Part shown: positions 35,654 through 45,678 of the stretch, in pieces
Layout: every line of letters starts with the position of its first letter
Numbering within the stretch: position 1 is the first letter of the stretch
Position numbers and translations under genes: made by a program
The notes under the pieces: generated by a model
The model's input: the letters and a program-made list of their open reading frames with translations, nothing else
What the model was told of the DNA's origin: nothing
The model's database searches: none
Source of the DNA: Vibrio sagamiensis NBRC 104589
GTDB lineage: Bacteria; Pseudomonadota; Gammaproteobacteria; Enterobacterales; Vibrionaceae
Length of the DNA stretch: 64,000 nucleotides
Reading direction: 5' to 3'
Assembly (NCBI RefSeq): GCF_007990935.1
Contig: NZ_BJXJ01000008.1
Coordinates: forward strand, 1-64,000

Positions 35654-36664
35654 GTGGATCCGATAACTCAGGGGGTGATTGGAGCCTCTTTACCTCTATT
35701 TGCTTGTAAAAAAGAGAACTTGATACCAGCAGCGATGCTAGGAATGCTTGCTGGGATGTCTGCAGACTTGGACGTCTTGATTCGTTCAGCCAATGATCCT
35801 TTGATGTTTTTGGAATATCATCGTCAGTTCAGCCACTCATTGTTGTTTGTACCAATTGGAGGCTTACTTTGTTCATTAGTTTTACACCAACTAATCAGTA
35901 AGAGATGCAATTTAACATTCCAGCAGAGTTGGCTTTACTGTACTTTAGGTTTTGCTACACATGGATTATTAGATACTTGTACCAGTTATGGTACTCAGCT
36001 TTTGTGGCCTTTTAGTGATGAACGTATTGCGTGGAATATAATTTCTGTTGTCGATCCTCTTTTTACACTGCCTATTTTAATATTTATTGTACTTACATTA
36101 TTGAGGCGAAATCTCTTGTATGCGTGTCTTGCACTATTGTGGGTGGGTGTGTATCTCTCTCTCGGTTTTATACAACGTGAAAGGGCTGAAGAAGCTATTA
36201 GCGAACTGGCAAAACAAAGAAAGCATACGTTCGTCCGTTTAGAAGCAAAGCCATCGTTCGCCAACTTACTGGTCTGGAAGATTGTTTATGAAACGCAAGA
36301 GAACTATCATGTAGATGCAGTAAGGCTTGGTCAATTTGGAAAAATCTATCCGGGGACATCGATTTCTAAACTCAATATTAAAGAGGCATTTCCGTGGTTA
36401 AAGGCTTCTTCACAGCAAGCTAAAGATATTGAGCGCTTTCATTGGTTTTCAAATGGTTTCATTGCGCAAGATCCGCTCAACAAATTACGTATTATTGATA
36501 TACGATACTCAATAGTTCCCAATCAGATCAAAGCATTGTGGGGCATTACATTATTACCAACGCTTAAAGAAGATTTACATATCCGCTATCTGACGCAACG
36601 TGAAGTATCACCTGAATCGAATCAAGCATTTTTCGATATGCTAGTGGGTAATGATCTAAATTAA
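35654..36664 (+). CDS. YdjM/DUF457-type membrane-bound metal-dependent hydrolase
   Basis: 336 residues. Motifs MDPITQGVIGASL, DLDVL and HRQFSHSLLF, with GFATHGLLDTCTSYGTQLLW, are typical of the YdjM-like (DUF457) family with several membrane segments. The His and Asp positions suggest a metal site; the substrate is not known for the family. The start is GTG (GTG GAT CCG) with AGAG upstream. Monocistronic, with ordinary base composition. Confidence 0.82.
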   Translation: MDPITQGVIGASLPLFACKKENLIPAAMLGMLAGMSADLDVLIRSANDPLMFLEYHRQFSHSLLFVPIGGLLCSLVLHQLISKRCNLTFQQSWLYCTLGFATHGLLDTCTSYGTQLLWPFSDERIAWNIISVVDPLFTLPILIFIVLTLLRRNLLYACLALLWVGVYLSLGFIQRERAEEAISELAKQRKHTFVRLEAKPSFANLLVWKIVYETQENYHVDAVRLGQFGKIYPGTSISKLNIKEAFPWLKASSQQAKDIERFHWFSNGFIAQDPLNKLRIIDIRYSIVPNQIKALWGITLLPTLKEDLHIRYLTQREVSPESNQAFFDMLVGNDLN

Positions 36665-36751
36665 ACCAATAGAAAGTGTAAGAGGCTTTGTACTAAAAAT
36701 GGGGAATATTAGAGCAAGCTAGTGTCGCTCTAATATCGATATTAAGGAATA

Positions 36752-37273
36752 TTATTTTGTTCTAAAACCTAAATCCTTGTCAGCTTCAGAACCTTCTATC
36801 ATAGTAGATAACTCATCTATTTTCATGAGCTTTCCATTTTTGTCAAAATAATGAAAAACATAAAGCTTAGCTTTAGTTATACTGCCATCTAATTTTGTGG
36901 CCTCTACAACATGTATTTCAGACACGGTTCCATCAGCATCAACATTAACATCTTTAAATGTAAAGTTTATTTGGCGGATATTATTGCTTATATAAGAGGA
37001 ATGTTGTACAAAATCGTCATATTTATTCTCTTTTATACCAAGTTTTTGAACAAAGTTATCTGATAGTATGGACTTTAAATCGGTTTTATCTTTAGCAACG
37101 AAAGCAGTAAACATCTTTTCTAGATATTGATTTGCTTTAGGGTTCGCATTGTCTTCAAACTTAACATTTAATATAGGATCCACATTCGGAGTTGATGATG
37201 CTTGCGCATTCACTGCTCCTGAAGCTAATAGAACGGATAGGGCAATTGTTGAGTGGAGTAGCTTATTTTTCAT
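36752..37273 (-). CDS. Exported NTF2/SnoaL-like small protein
   Basis: About 173 residues with a Sec signal peptide (LHSTIALSVLLASGAVNAQA). The domain pattern resembles SnoaL/NTF2 (NPKANQYLEKMFTAFVAKD, later TKAKLYVFHYFDKNGK). ATG 37273 has GAGG about 8 bases upstream; the longer frame to 37324 has none. Function unknown. Confidence 0.7.
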   Translation of the reverse strand: MKNKLLHSTIALSVLLASGAVNAQASSTPNVDPILNVKFEDNANPKANQYLEKMFTAFVAKDKTDLKSILSDNFVQKLGIKENKYDDFVQHSSYISNNIRQINFTFKDVNVDADGTVSEIHVVEATKLDGSITKAKLYVFHYFDKNGKLMKIDELSTMIEGSEADKDLGFRTK

Positions 37274-37626
37274 TCTTAATACCTCGCTGAGTGAATTGTT
37301 AGTATAGGTGGTAATAACAAACACTGGTTATTGATTTATGACAACTATTATCGTTTTTATGCCATTCAGGGACTTAAGGTTGAAAAAGAAAAAAGTAAAA
37401 TTATTTTAATGCGTACTACTCACAACATTTTCCTAGGACGATCTTTTCTCAGATGACCTAACATCACTTATTTAGCCTTTGTATTTTGACATATACTGAT
37501 GTATCAAATTATCAGTACTACTTTATATATAGGAGAGTTAAATAACTTTAATTATGTATTTAAGAACTATTTTTTGATTTTTAGTTATATGAGTTTTTGA
37601 GGTTGAATCATTTATCAGGTACAGTC

Positions 37627-37666
37627 ATGAGTGCTCTATTTACACACATATAAATAGAGCGCTCAT
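37627..37666. terminator. 16-bp inverted repeat 3' of the split Rhs operon
   Basis: ATGAGTGCTCTATTTA (37627-37642) and TAAATAGAGCGCTCAT (37651-37666) match at 15 of 16 positions around an 8-base loop, 61 bases past the Rhs shell gene. No T-run follows on the minus strand, so terminator is only likely. Confidence 0.5.
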
Positions 37667-37727
37667 GATAAGTGTTTATCAAATTTTAATATTAACTAAG
37701 ATAAATACATATCTCTATAATGATAGA

Positions 37728-40700
37728 CTATTCTTTCCTGTATCCATAAGCCATATAGCTATACTCTGATACCTTATTAATATCACCACTGGATATGACT
37801 TTTAATGGTGTATTATCAGAATCAACAAAATACGTATTCGTAACATCTATTCCTATACCTGATATGTTTTTGCTCAGGATTCTATTATCCATTGAAGAGG
37901 TCTTAGTTTTCACATTTCCTTGCTTTTGAGATATAAGTGACTGTCCAGAATAAATATATTCTATCGAAGGTTGCTCGGGAATAGATTGACTTGCTAATCG
38001 ACCTTGAGCATCGTAAGTGTACTGTGAAAGAAGAATGCCATTTTCATCGTAGACAGCTTTCATCTCACCGTATTCATTGAATGAATATCTGTAACCTTTT
38101 TCATCTTTAACTAATCGACCAAAAATGTCATAAGAATCTGAAAAAACGTGGTTAGTATAACTTGGATGTGTATGGTGTACCGTCATTAACCTTGTAGGAT
38201 AGTCATGATCGTAGCCAAAATTGGCGATATCTTTAGAATCATCGCTAAATATGGTTTCTAATGACGATACGTTACCAAACGAATCATATGAAAACGTCTG
38301 ATTTTTAATAAAATTCCCAAATTGGTCTTTGGGCAAACGTTCTCCTGTTGCGTTATATTTTATAAGCTGAGAGAACTCGTTGTATATGTAACTTTCAGTT
38401 GAAGACTTACCGTTTAATTCTATCGTTTTTGAGCTGATTTTTCCATCTGCACCAAAATTGATTGCTTCAATCAACCTTTCGGTACCTTGTACCGTTCTTG
38501 TCACCACTTGTTCAGGAAACTGGCTATAATCGATATTAATGTCAATGTTGCTCTCACCCCTAACCTCGATCTCGGTCACTCTAGAAAAATTATCATAATT
38601 TTTGTAAGCGATCCTATTTAAGGAATCATGTTTCATTAAGATACGTTTTCTATCATCATACTGTATAGACTCAAAGTTATGCTCATTTGAAGAAGAAGCA
38701 AGTGGAAGTCCTGTTAGAGTATAATCGTAGACATTGGCATTTAAACTAGTGAGTTCTTCAGTAACTAATCCATCAAAGCGATATTTATAGCGAATTTCAT
38801 TATTGGTGTCTGTGCGTATCGAATAATTAATTAGCCCTGTCTTAGTATCCAAAACTTTTCTTTGCATACCATGTTGTGTACAAGCATGCAAGTGCTGATT
38901 AAAAGTCGTATTTAATTCCTGACCATTGGCAAGAACTATCTTATGATGATATTTTTCACCATTATTGTAAATATAGCTTGTTCGATTACTATCGACCATT
39001 TCTGTAAGTAACCGACCATACCCATCATATTCTCGCGTCCCCATAACGTAACCATTAACGGATATAGATTTTACAAACTCAGTATTTACATGAAGAGGTG
39101 AATATTCTGTCTCAGTGATGATAGTATGCTGTAAATTTTTACTATATTTTTTTTCTTTAACTACTCGATCAAGAGTATCATAATCATATTCTTTTATAAC
39201 ACCTAAATCAGACACCTTTTTATATATAAGGTCAAAACCATTATAATAAGAAATCTCACCTATATTGACTTTATTGTTATTACCATCGAAATGTTCAACT
39301 TTAATTGACCTTGTAAAAGAATCGGTGGTCTCAACTTTGTACGCTAAACCTTCAATGCCCGATTTTACAACTTGATTAATTGGATCGAATGAGTCAAATT
39401 GTGTCTGCCCATCAGGCGTAGTAATTGTGCTTACCTCTCCCCACTCGTCATATTGATATTGGGTAACTAAGACCCAAGCTTTATGTTGAATAGGTGTCGT
39501 ACCTAATGGACTCAAGCTTGTATCAAATGCCGTTTCTGATATTTTCTGGCCCATTTGATTGTAGACATTACTTAAAGATAAAAAGTTATCTATTATCCCT
39601 GGTATCGTTAACCAAACTTTTACAACGTTTCCAAAAGGATCAAATTCACTCTTTTTAATATTACCAAGTTGATCAATCATAGTGATAGTATTTTTGCTAT
39701 GATCATAGATATATTCATTTTGAAATGAATTTTCTGTTCCTTCCGCTGTAACTTCTTTACCAATTCTTCCATCAAAATTATAATAAAATTTAACTTCTAG
39801 CCCTTGATCATCACGACTTAAAATTTTATTTGTAATAGAATCAAAAATGGTATTATTTACCATCGTATCATTTAGTTTACTTGGGTAATTATTGAACTCA
39901 TTAACCTGTAAAGTGTTGTCATTTTTATTTATTGTATAAGAATATGAATCAATAAAATCATAGTCATTATATCTCAATATTTTTGATTCTATGCGACCAA
40001 AGTTAGTTTTATCAGAATAATATTTATATTTTAATGTCGTGTTAGCATAGATATTTCTATCTTCAAAGATGGCAACTGAGTAGGGCGAAGTCTCACTGAT
40101 TTTCGTATACTTTCGTTCAGAAACTATACGTGACTTATTGTTCGCAACGTCAGTCAAAGTTTGTGATTTAAGGAAATAAATAAAATCATATTTAGGGCAA
40201 TTACTATTACCATTAAAGATGGTGTCGTAATATTCGTAGGAGATTTTTATGTTGCTACTTTCATTATACTCCCAAATAATGTTGCCATAATCGTCATAAT
40301 CATAGCTCACTGACTCACTACGTTGAGAACCCGATTTAAAATATGTTACATCATGGCGACTTAGAAGTTTAAATTTATTTAACTGGCCAGAAACATCATA
40401 GTTTTCATTAGAAAAGTAAGTCATACTTTCTATTTTTTTACAGTTACCACACTCTCTTATTACTTCAACAAGATTATGAAACTTATCATATTTACTATTT
40501 GTTATGGTTGCAATGTTTAAATGATTAAATTCTATTTTTCGGACTTTATAAAAGTAAGGGCTTCTTATTCTATAAAGTGTGTCACTATAATTATTATAAG
40601 GTATATTGGCACCTAACCCATATACATTAGGGCCTCGATAGCCTTCAATTAAAAAATCATACTCTATTTTTCTAATCGTCGTGTTTGACTTTTTTATAGT

Positions 40701-41510
40701 ATGTTCTGTAACAACTGGTAGTTGTGAGTATTGATTACCTGGAGGAAGATATAAATATTGACCGTAAACTAAATCATGGGTTGATTCATCAGGTAGTTGT
40801 ACTTGTTTAATTATTCTTATTCCGCTTCTGCGATCTAATTCTGTAAATATATAATACTTATTCACCAACGTTAAGCTGCCTGATGATGGATAAGGTAACG
40901 TTATTGTATATGTTCCTCTCTCAAAGCTAGCGCAGATAAAGTATCTTTCAGAAAAGAATGACATTTCTCTTAAATTTACGCCTAGTCTTTGGCTACTAAA
41001 ATACTCTATATTTTCATCATCTTTAATATGAGATAATTCGCCCATATTATTCCAGAAAAAATTTAACCCTAATCCTAGTGAATTTTCTTTTCTCGTTAAG
41101 ACGGCAAGTGTACCTTGATTGTTTCTCGTAAAATACTCTGAATCACCAGTAGAATATATAACATGAAATAATGATGGAGATTCGTGCACTATCTTGAAAT
41201 CTTTTAAACACGGCTCGATGGGTTTGGAGTTTCTCACATCTAATTTTACAGAAATGCCTTTTGAGCTTGTAAATATATTATTAATTAGGTCAATCGAAGG
41301 TAGCCCTAATGCTACACCGGGCCCAAATCCTTGGTCGTATGTTGATGTCGGGTCAATGTGTACATTGATATCTAATAGCGGACCTCGAAGCTGGTTGGCG
41401 TTTATATTTGCTATTTCAATAGAAAAGTTAAATATTCCTGTTCGTTCATTAACATTTCCAGAAGAAAATCCGTTATAATTACTTGCGTATGTAAAAACCT
41501 GGTCCTTCAT
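37728..41510 (-). CDS. Rhs/YD-repeat shell protein ending before the Rhs core motif
   Basis: About 1260 residues. The opening (YASNYNGFSSGNVNERTGIF, then GPLLDINVHIDPTSTYDQGF) matches the N-terminal part of insecticidal-type Rhs proteins. More than a dozen YD repeats follow (YDYDTLDRVVKEK, YDAQGRLASQS and others), predicting the beta-cocoon shell. The protein stops right after YMAYGYRKE, where an ordinary Rhs protein would continue into the GFNGE...DPxTG core. That core is in the gene upstream (41560-42717). No signal peptide is seen. ATG 41510 (AGG 8 bases upstream) is preferred to GTG 41519. Third gene of a three-gene unit. Confidence 0.85.
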   Translation of the reverse strand: MKDQVFTYASNYNGFSSGNVNERTGIFNFSIEIANINANQLRGPLLDINVHIDPTSTYDQGFGPGVALGLPSIDLINNIFTSSKGISVKLDVRNSKPIEPCLKDFKIVHESPSLFHVIYSTGDSEYFTRNNQGTLAVLTRKENSLGLGLNFFWNNMGELSHIKDDENIEYFSSQRLGVNLREMSFFSERYFICASFERGTYTITLPYPSSGSLTLVNKYYIFTELDRRSGIRIIKQVQLPDESTHDLVYGQYLYLPPGNQYSQLPVVTEHTIKKSNTTIRKIEYDFLIEGYRGPNVYGLGANIPYNNYSDTLYRIRSPYFYKVRKIEFNHLNIATITNSKYDKFHNLVEVIRECGNCKKIESMTYFSNENYDVSGQLNKFKLLSRHDVTYFKSGSQRSESVSYDYDDYGNIIWEYNESSNIKISYEYYDTIFNGNSNCPKYDFIYFLKSQTLTDVANNKSRIVSERKYTKISETSPYSVAIFEDRNIYANTTLKYKYYSDKTNFGRIESKILRYNDYDFIDSYSYTINKNDNTLQVNEFNNYPSKLNDTMVNNTIFDSITNKILSRDDQGLEVKFYYNFDGRIGKEVTAEGTENSFQNEYIYDHSKNTITMIDQLGNIKKSEFDPFGNVVKVWLTIPGIIDNFLSLSNVYNQMGQKISETAFDTSLSPLGTTPIQHKAWVLVTQYQYDEWGEVSTITTPDGQTQFDSFDPINQVVKSGIEGLAYKVETTDSFTRSIKVEHFDGNNNKVNIGEISYYNGFDLIYKKVSDLGVIKEYDYDTLDRVVKEKKYSKNLQHTIITETEYSPLHVNTEFVKSISVNGYVMGTREYDGYGRLLTEMVDSNRTSYIYNNGEKYHHKIVLANGQELNTTFNQHLHACTQHGMQRKVLDTKTGLINYSIRTDTNNEIRYKYRFDGLVTEELTSLNANVYDYTLTGLPLASSSNEHNFESIQYDDRKRILMKHDSLNRIAYKNYDNFSRVTEIEVRGESNIDINIDYSQFPEQVVTRTVQGTERLIEAINFGADGKISSKTIELNGKSSTESYIYNEFSQLIKYNATGERLPKDQFGNFIKNQTFSYDSFGNVSSLETIFSDDSKDIANFGYDHDYPTRLMTVHHTHPSYTNHVFSDSYDIFGRLVKDEKGYRYSFNEYGEMKAVYDENGILLSQYTYDAQGRLASQSIPEQPSIEYIYSGQSLISQKQGNVKTKTSSMDNRILSKNISGIGIDVTNTYFVDSDNTPLKVISSGDINKVSEYSYMAYGYRKE

Positions 41511-41559
41511 ATCTCGCACCTAATAAAAATTACTATATTTTAAATTAATGAATGTTATG

Positions 41560-42717
41560 TTAAGCTAATGAGGAATATATTCCAGTTCGTATGGTGTTGC
41601 TGAGCTTAATTACACTATTTGAACTTGATGCTATTTGTCCTAAATTTTGAGGGCGAGCGACTTTATCGGAGATATTCTTTTTTTCAAGCACGCCGATAAT
41701 ATTAGCTTTTGACGTCATAGAATTATTCACTAAAGAATTTATAGTTGCCTCGTTCACAGTGATGGTGTTAGTAGTAGAGTTTGATATTTTAGCCGCTTGC
41801 CAAGTTCCAAATAGAGAAGGCTTATGCCCTTCAACCGATTTTTTAAAATCTCCTTCAGCAACCCCATCACGTTCTAATAAGTCTAAAGTAGTACCTACTG
41901 AAAATAGGATACCTCCTCCTATATCAAGTGTTAACCCTAATCTATTTGTAAATTTGGACAGAGTCTTTGTCGTTCTTGCTATATTTACACTCTTGGCATT
42001 AGTCCCGATTTTAAGCATGGACGTTGTTTTGAAATTACTGGCTTTAAAAGCGAATTTTGTTCCATTTACTGCAGAAGAAACCATGCCAACCACACTAGAA
42101 ACAACCGAAGCAGCTCCAAATGCAATGGAAGCCCAACCTAAATTTTCTGCAATTTCTGGTTTAGTATCTGCAATTACCGTCGATGCAATTCCCAATGCTC
42201 CACTTATAACACCAGTTATACCACCAATTATAGAAGCACCTATTGCGATAGACGTGCCTCCAGTAAAAGGGGCAAGAACCGCAGAAGCAACACCTATGAT
42301 GACAGACAGAATACCGAAGATCAGACTCCTTATGTTAAAATGCCCAGTAGGGTCATATAAATTGACTGGATCGCCCAAAGCGTAGGTATAAGAATTCACG
42401 CCTCCTTTCCCAAAAGGACTTAGTGAATCCTGTGAGTGAAAACGCATTAAGTTAGTATTATAGCTTCGATAACCATTACCAAGTTGATAACAACCTGATG
42501 CTGGATCGAGCAATCCTCCTTTAAATCCACTAAATTCATGAGTGAAAATAATAAGCTCTTTAATTAGGTCTTGGCTAATTGGGGCAGAGAGGGTTCGAGT
42601 AGAAATTAATGAATTGCCTGTCACAAATGCGACTGAAATACTAGTGCTTAAAAAAGTTCTTCGACTCATACCTTCTGAATTTATGTCATCAGAAATAATT
42701 TCTTTCGATTTTTTCAT
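41560..42717 (-). CDS. Tat-signal protein carrying the Rhs core and C-terminal toxin-like domain
   Basis: 385 residues. A twin-arginine signal (SRRTFLSTSISVAFVTG, residues 18-34) is followed by the conserved Rhs core: GFKGGLLDPASGCYQLGNGY (65-84), MRFHSQDSLSPFGKGG and DPVNLYDPTGH (116-126), the region of autoproteolytic release in Rhs proteins. A hydrophobic, Gly/Ala-rich, probably membrane-inserting region (about 132-215) and a hydrophilic tail (215-385) make up the variable domain; no catalytic toxin family is recognised. It sits 40-50 bases upstream of the YD-repeat shell gene, so the core comes before the shell. A ribosome site (AAGGACA) precedes the ATG. Confidence 0.85.
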   Translation of the reverse strand: MKKSKEIISDDINSEGMSRRTFLSTSISVAFVTGNSLISTRTLSAPISQDLIKELIIFTHEFSGFKGGLLDPASGCYQLGNGYRSYNTNLMRFHSQDSLSPFGKGGVNSYTYALGDPVNLYDPTGHFNIRSLIFGILSVIIGVASAVLAPFTGGTSIAIGASIIGGITGVISGALGIASTVIADTKPEIAENLGWASIAFGAASVVSSVVGMVSSAVNGTKFAFKASNFKTTSMLKIGTNAKSVNIARTTKTLSKFTNRLGLTLDIGGGILFSVGTTLDLLERDGVAEGDFKKSVEGHKPSLFGTWQAAKISNSTTNTITVNEATINSLVNNSMTSKANIIGVLEKKNISDKVARPQNLGQIASSSNSVIKLSNTIRTGIYSSLA

Positions 42718-42782
42718 TACAATTGTCCTTAAAGCACAGAGAAAATGAGGTCAAATTATAAGACCTCATATGTAAGTCTGTA

Positions 42783-44072
42783 TCAGTAAATCGGAGTTAC
42801 CTTTATAGTTGAATGGTCAAGCTGGATGAATTCTCTTTGTGGGCTTCTTGTATAATCATTTTCTTTTATATATTCAGCTTCCAGTCTAAATCTATTTCCA
42901 TAATTATCTTCCATGCTAACGTTTAATCGTGGATCTACAGAGCTGCCAGCCCAACCTCCGTCTGGTCCCCATAGTACAAACAAATAATTATCATTAGTAA
43001 GAGCAAACTTTGCTCCCAAAACTGTATATTTACCATCTCTATTTTTATTAGCAGCAATGTCATAGTATTGTGCTTCTACGAATCGGTTACCTATCCGACT
43101 GCTGTAATGAGGGAATACCTTGGCATTACCAAATAATCCAGTTGTTTTATACCAATCCCATCCGGGGGCTACATTACACCAACCATCTGCAGGTTCATTA
43201 ATAACATTGTCCCAAGTACAACCTAATGCTAGCCAATGAGTTTGTTTGCCATCTATCGGTTGTAAAATATGATTTGGCCTTACACTGCTAAACTGTGTTT
43301 CGTATAACATGATATGTCTCACATCATCACTTGCACTGTCGTAGCGTAGACTATTACAATTTTCAACTGTGTAGCAAAGGGTATGTTCTTGTATTGTTTC
43401 TGTACGAAGCACATTGGTCTCTAACGAACCCTCCTCAACGTAGCTTGCATATGCCCCTGGTATAACTCTAATAGTCCGAAAATTATTGGCACTGTTCTCC
43501 ATACAATTAGTACCAGGATATCCTGATATAGGGGTGCCTCTTTCATCTTTCCTTTCTGGATTAGGGAAAATACAAAGATTAATAGTACCAATATAGTCCC
43601 TTACATCTTCGCCTTTGTAAGAGAGATATACGGTCGTTTCATAGCTGGTCTGGTTTTCTAAAGAATATGGTTGATTGGTTTGTTCTTCTTCACCACTGTA
43701 TGGCGATTCAAGATTCATTTGATAGTTAAAATCACGAACTTGTGTTGTAGTAAAGTTCGGATACAGTAATGAGAGACTTTGAGGGAAAGTTTCACCAAAC
43801 TCTGCAAGTTTTAAATAATAACGCTCTTCTGCAGGCGTGAGTTCTATATATTTACGAGTATTCTGGTTTCCATTGGGTTCATATAAATATGCTTTGTATT
43901 TTATCTTTATTGGTTTTTGCATTCTACCATTATTATATAGTTCAGGGCCTACTGATTGTGTATCAATAGAAAACCTTTCAAAAGTTATATCTCTTATTTC
44001 ATCAGCTGTGGCAGTTTTTTGAAGTGTAATTAATAAACTCACTGTTATTAGTGAGAGTTTTAGAATCTTCAT
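42783..44072 (-). CDS. Exported protein of unknown function, first gene of the split Rhs unit
   Basis: About 429 residues. A Sec signal peptide (LKLSLITVSLLITLQKTATA) precedes a beta-rich secreted protein. It carries at least six Cys, including GTNCMEN, CYTVENCN, LGCTWDN and WCNVAPGWDW, likely forming disulfides. The late VLWGPDGGWAGSSVDPRLN looks conserved. No family recognised. I chose ATG 44072 (AAAGGGAC about 8 bases upstream) over the 44165 frame. It lies 65 bases before the Tat-Rhs-core gene, so it may be part of the same toxin unit, for example an exported partner; that is inference. Confidence 0.7.
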   Translation of the reverse strand: MKILKLSLITVSLLITLQKTATADEIRDITFERFSIDTQSVGPELYNNGRMQKPIKIKYKAYLYEPNGNQNTRKYIELTPAEERYYLKLAEFGETFPQSLSLLYPNFTTTQVRDFNYQMNLESPYSGEEEQTNQPYSLENQTSYETTVYLSYKGEDVRDYIGTINLCIFPNPERKDERGTPISGYPGTNCMENSANNFRTIRVIPGAYASYVEEGSLETNVLRTETIQEHTLCYTVENCNSLRYDSASDDVRHIMLYETQFSSVRPNHILQPIDGKQTHWLALGCTWDNVINEPADGWCNVAPGWDWYKTTGLFGNAKVFPHYSSRIGNRFVEAQYYDIAANKNRDGKYTVLGAKFALTNDNYLFVLWGPDGGWAGSSVDPRLNVSMEDNYGNRFRLEAEYIKENDYTRSPQREFIQLDHSTIKVTPIY

Positions 44073-44990
44073 GTTAATGTCCCTTTTAGGTCTGATACTT
44101 ATACCTGAATATAATCCTTTGGATTGTAGACAGTGATTAAACTTACAAGATTTAATAAAAATCAATTAAGTTTTAGTGTGAAAGTTTTTCATCAAAGCTC
44201 AATCCTTCATTATGTTAGGTTTGCCTGATTCAATATTCAACCAAAAAATATTTACTGTTAATTCGACTTTTCTAGCTAATCTTGTGACATTTTTAACAAA
44301 AAAAAGAAGATGTAGTTATAGATTTTTAAGTAATTATTACGGGTTTTGTTTTATATTTTTTAGTATTCAGTTTTTATTTTTTTCATTTAAATTCAGTATT
44401 TTATTTTAACTTTCTTGTTTTTAATGGTTATTGTATTGTTTTTTGTGTTTTAATTCTCATTTTTTAATTAAAGATTTTATAATTCTTAATTTAGCTTTGA
44501 TGCTGATTTTAATGAAAATTTTTCTTTGTTGATGGAAATGACTTTTTTTTAATTAATAATTACGAATTTAAAATAGTTGATTAATAACCTATCATAAAAT
44601 AAGAATAAAATTTTTAAAAAATTTGACTCTTGACTTGTTTTACAGGGTTATTTGCATGTTCTTTCTAAATTTTTGCGATATTAGCACCTTCATTATTAAT
44701 AGATTCTTATATTTTAGAATTTACTCAATAAAAATCTTCTTCATGACTTTTATCCATAGAACTAACAACTGAATAGAATTTGACTTTATCCTGCCGAGTT
44801 CATCCCAGAAACCACTAGGTAAATAAACTCCTTGCATAGATGGGTAAAATAACTATAGTATATTTATTCAATCATATTGACAAATTAACATTCGATGTTT
44901 GCTCAAGTATTATGAGTTTTTATTTCATCAGTGCACTTAGTTTTGTCCTTATAATTCTAGTATTATAAATAAACTTATATTTGAAAAATC
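44073..44990. other. Very AT-rich intergenic stretch
   Basis: About 900 bases of extreme AT content between divergent genes. I see no gene; a 65-codon plus frame at 44212 is low-complexity, without a ribosome site. It is probably H-NS-bound promoter DNA for both sides, by analogy with AT-rich accessory regions. Confidence 0.4.
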
Positions 44991-45515
44991 ATGAAAAAAA
45001 GAAAAATTTTAATCGCAGGTATCCTTTTAACTATGCCAACTATAGTGATGTCCACATTAGTTGACGATTTTGAACGTGACTTGTTAGGCAGGTGGCAAGC
45101 AGAGTGCTTCGCTGTATATAACACTTTTAATAATGATCTCGTTAATTTTAATACAACTACTGTTACGGTTTCTCCAACATTAGATGTTACCACTGAAGTG
45201 AAAGTGTACGCTGCTAATGATGATACATGTCAGGGAAGTCATCAAGATGTGACGTTATTGAAAAGATTCGAAGTGGTTGGAAGAGAGTATGCACAAAATA
45301 GTTTTTTTGTTTATACAGTAAATGTGCATACTCAAAATATCGATGGTGAAGGTGCTCGTTGGGAGTTCAGTCCAATAATATATACTTCTCTTTTTGTCGA
45401 TAGTGAGCGCTTATACTATGCAAAACCTACTACAGGCCACTTAGGTAATAATGATGAAAGTCGTCATTTTTACCTAGATATGGCAGTGCCTTTTGAAAAA
45501 ATTTCAACCAAATAG
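44991..45515 (+). CDS. Small exported protein, unknown
   Basis: 174 residues with a Sec signal peptide (ILIAGILLTMPTIVMS). The mature part is beta-rich with two Cys (GRWQAECFAVY and DTCQGSH), likely one disulfide, and an aromatic-rich C-terminal half. No family recognised. The ribosome site is weak (TGAAAAATC before the ATG). Neighbouring genes are also exported orphans. Confidence 0.65.
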   Translation: MKKRKILIAGILLTMPTIVMSTLVDDFERDLLGRWQAECFAVYNTFNNDLVNFNTTTVTVSPTLDVTTEVKVYAANDDTCQGSHQDVTLLKRFEVVGREYAQNSFFVYTVNVHTQNIDGEGARWEFSPIIYTSLFVDSERLYYAKPTTGHLGNNDESRHFYLDMAVPFEKISTK

Positions 45516-45678
45516 ATTGATTGGAGTCAATCATCTTTAGTATATCGTTTCTTAATATAATCAGGTGATTTTTAAAACATGGCGGCTATTGGCCTTATCC
45601 AATTCCAGAAGTTTTAATATGTAATCTTTGACATTGGTGTATGTCTATTAGGGGAATCCTACATTTATTTTGTCACTT

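Noticed and set aside
37728..42717. Frameshifted single Rhs gene
   Set aside because: The core-encoding gene is upstream of the shell gene, so the order is reversed; a frameshift would leave the core downstream.
44212..44409. 65-codon plus frame in the AT-rich gap
   Set aside because: Low-complexity Phe-rich sequence with no ribosome site.
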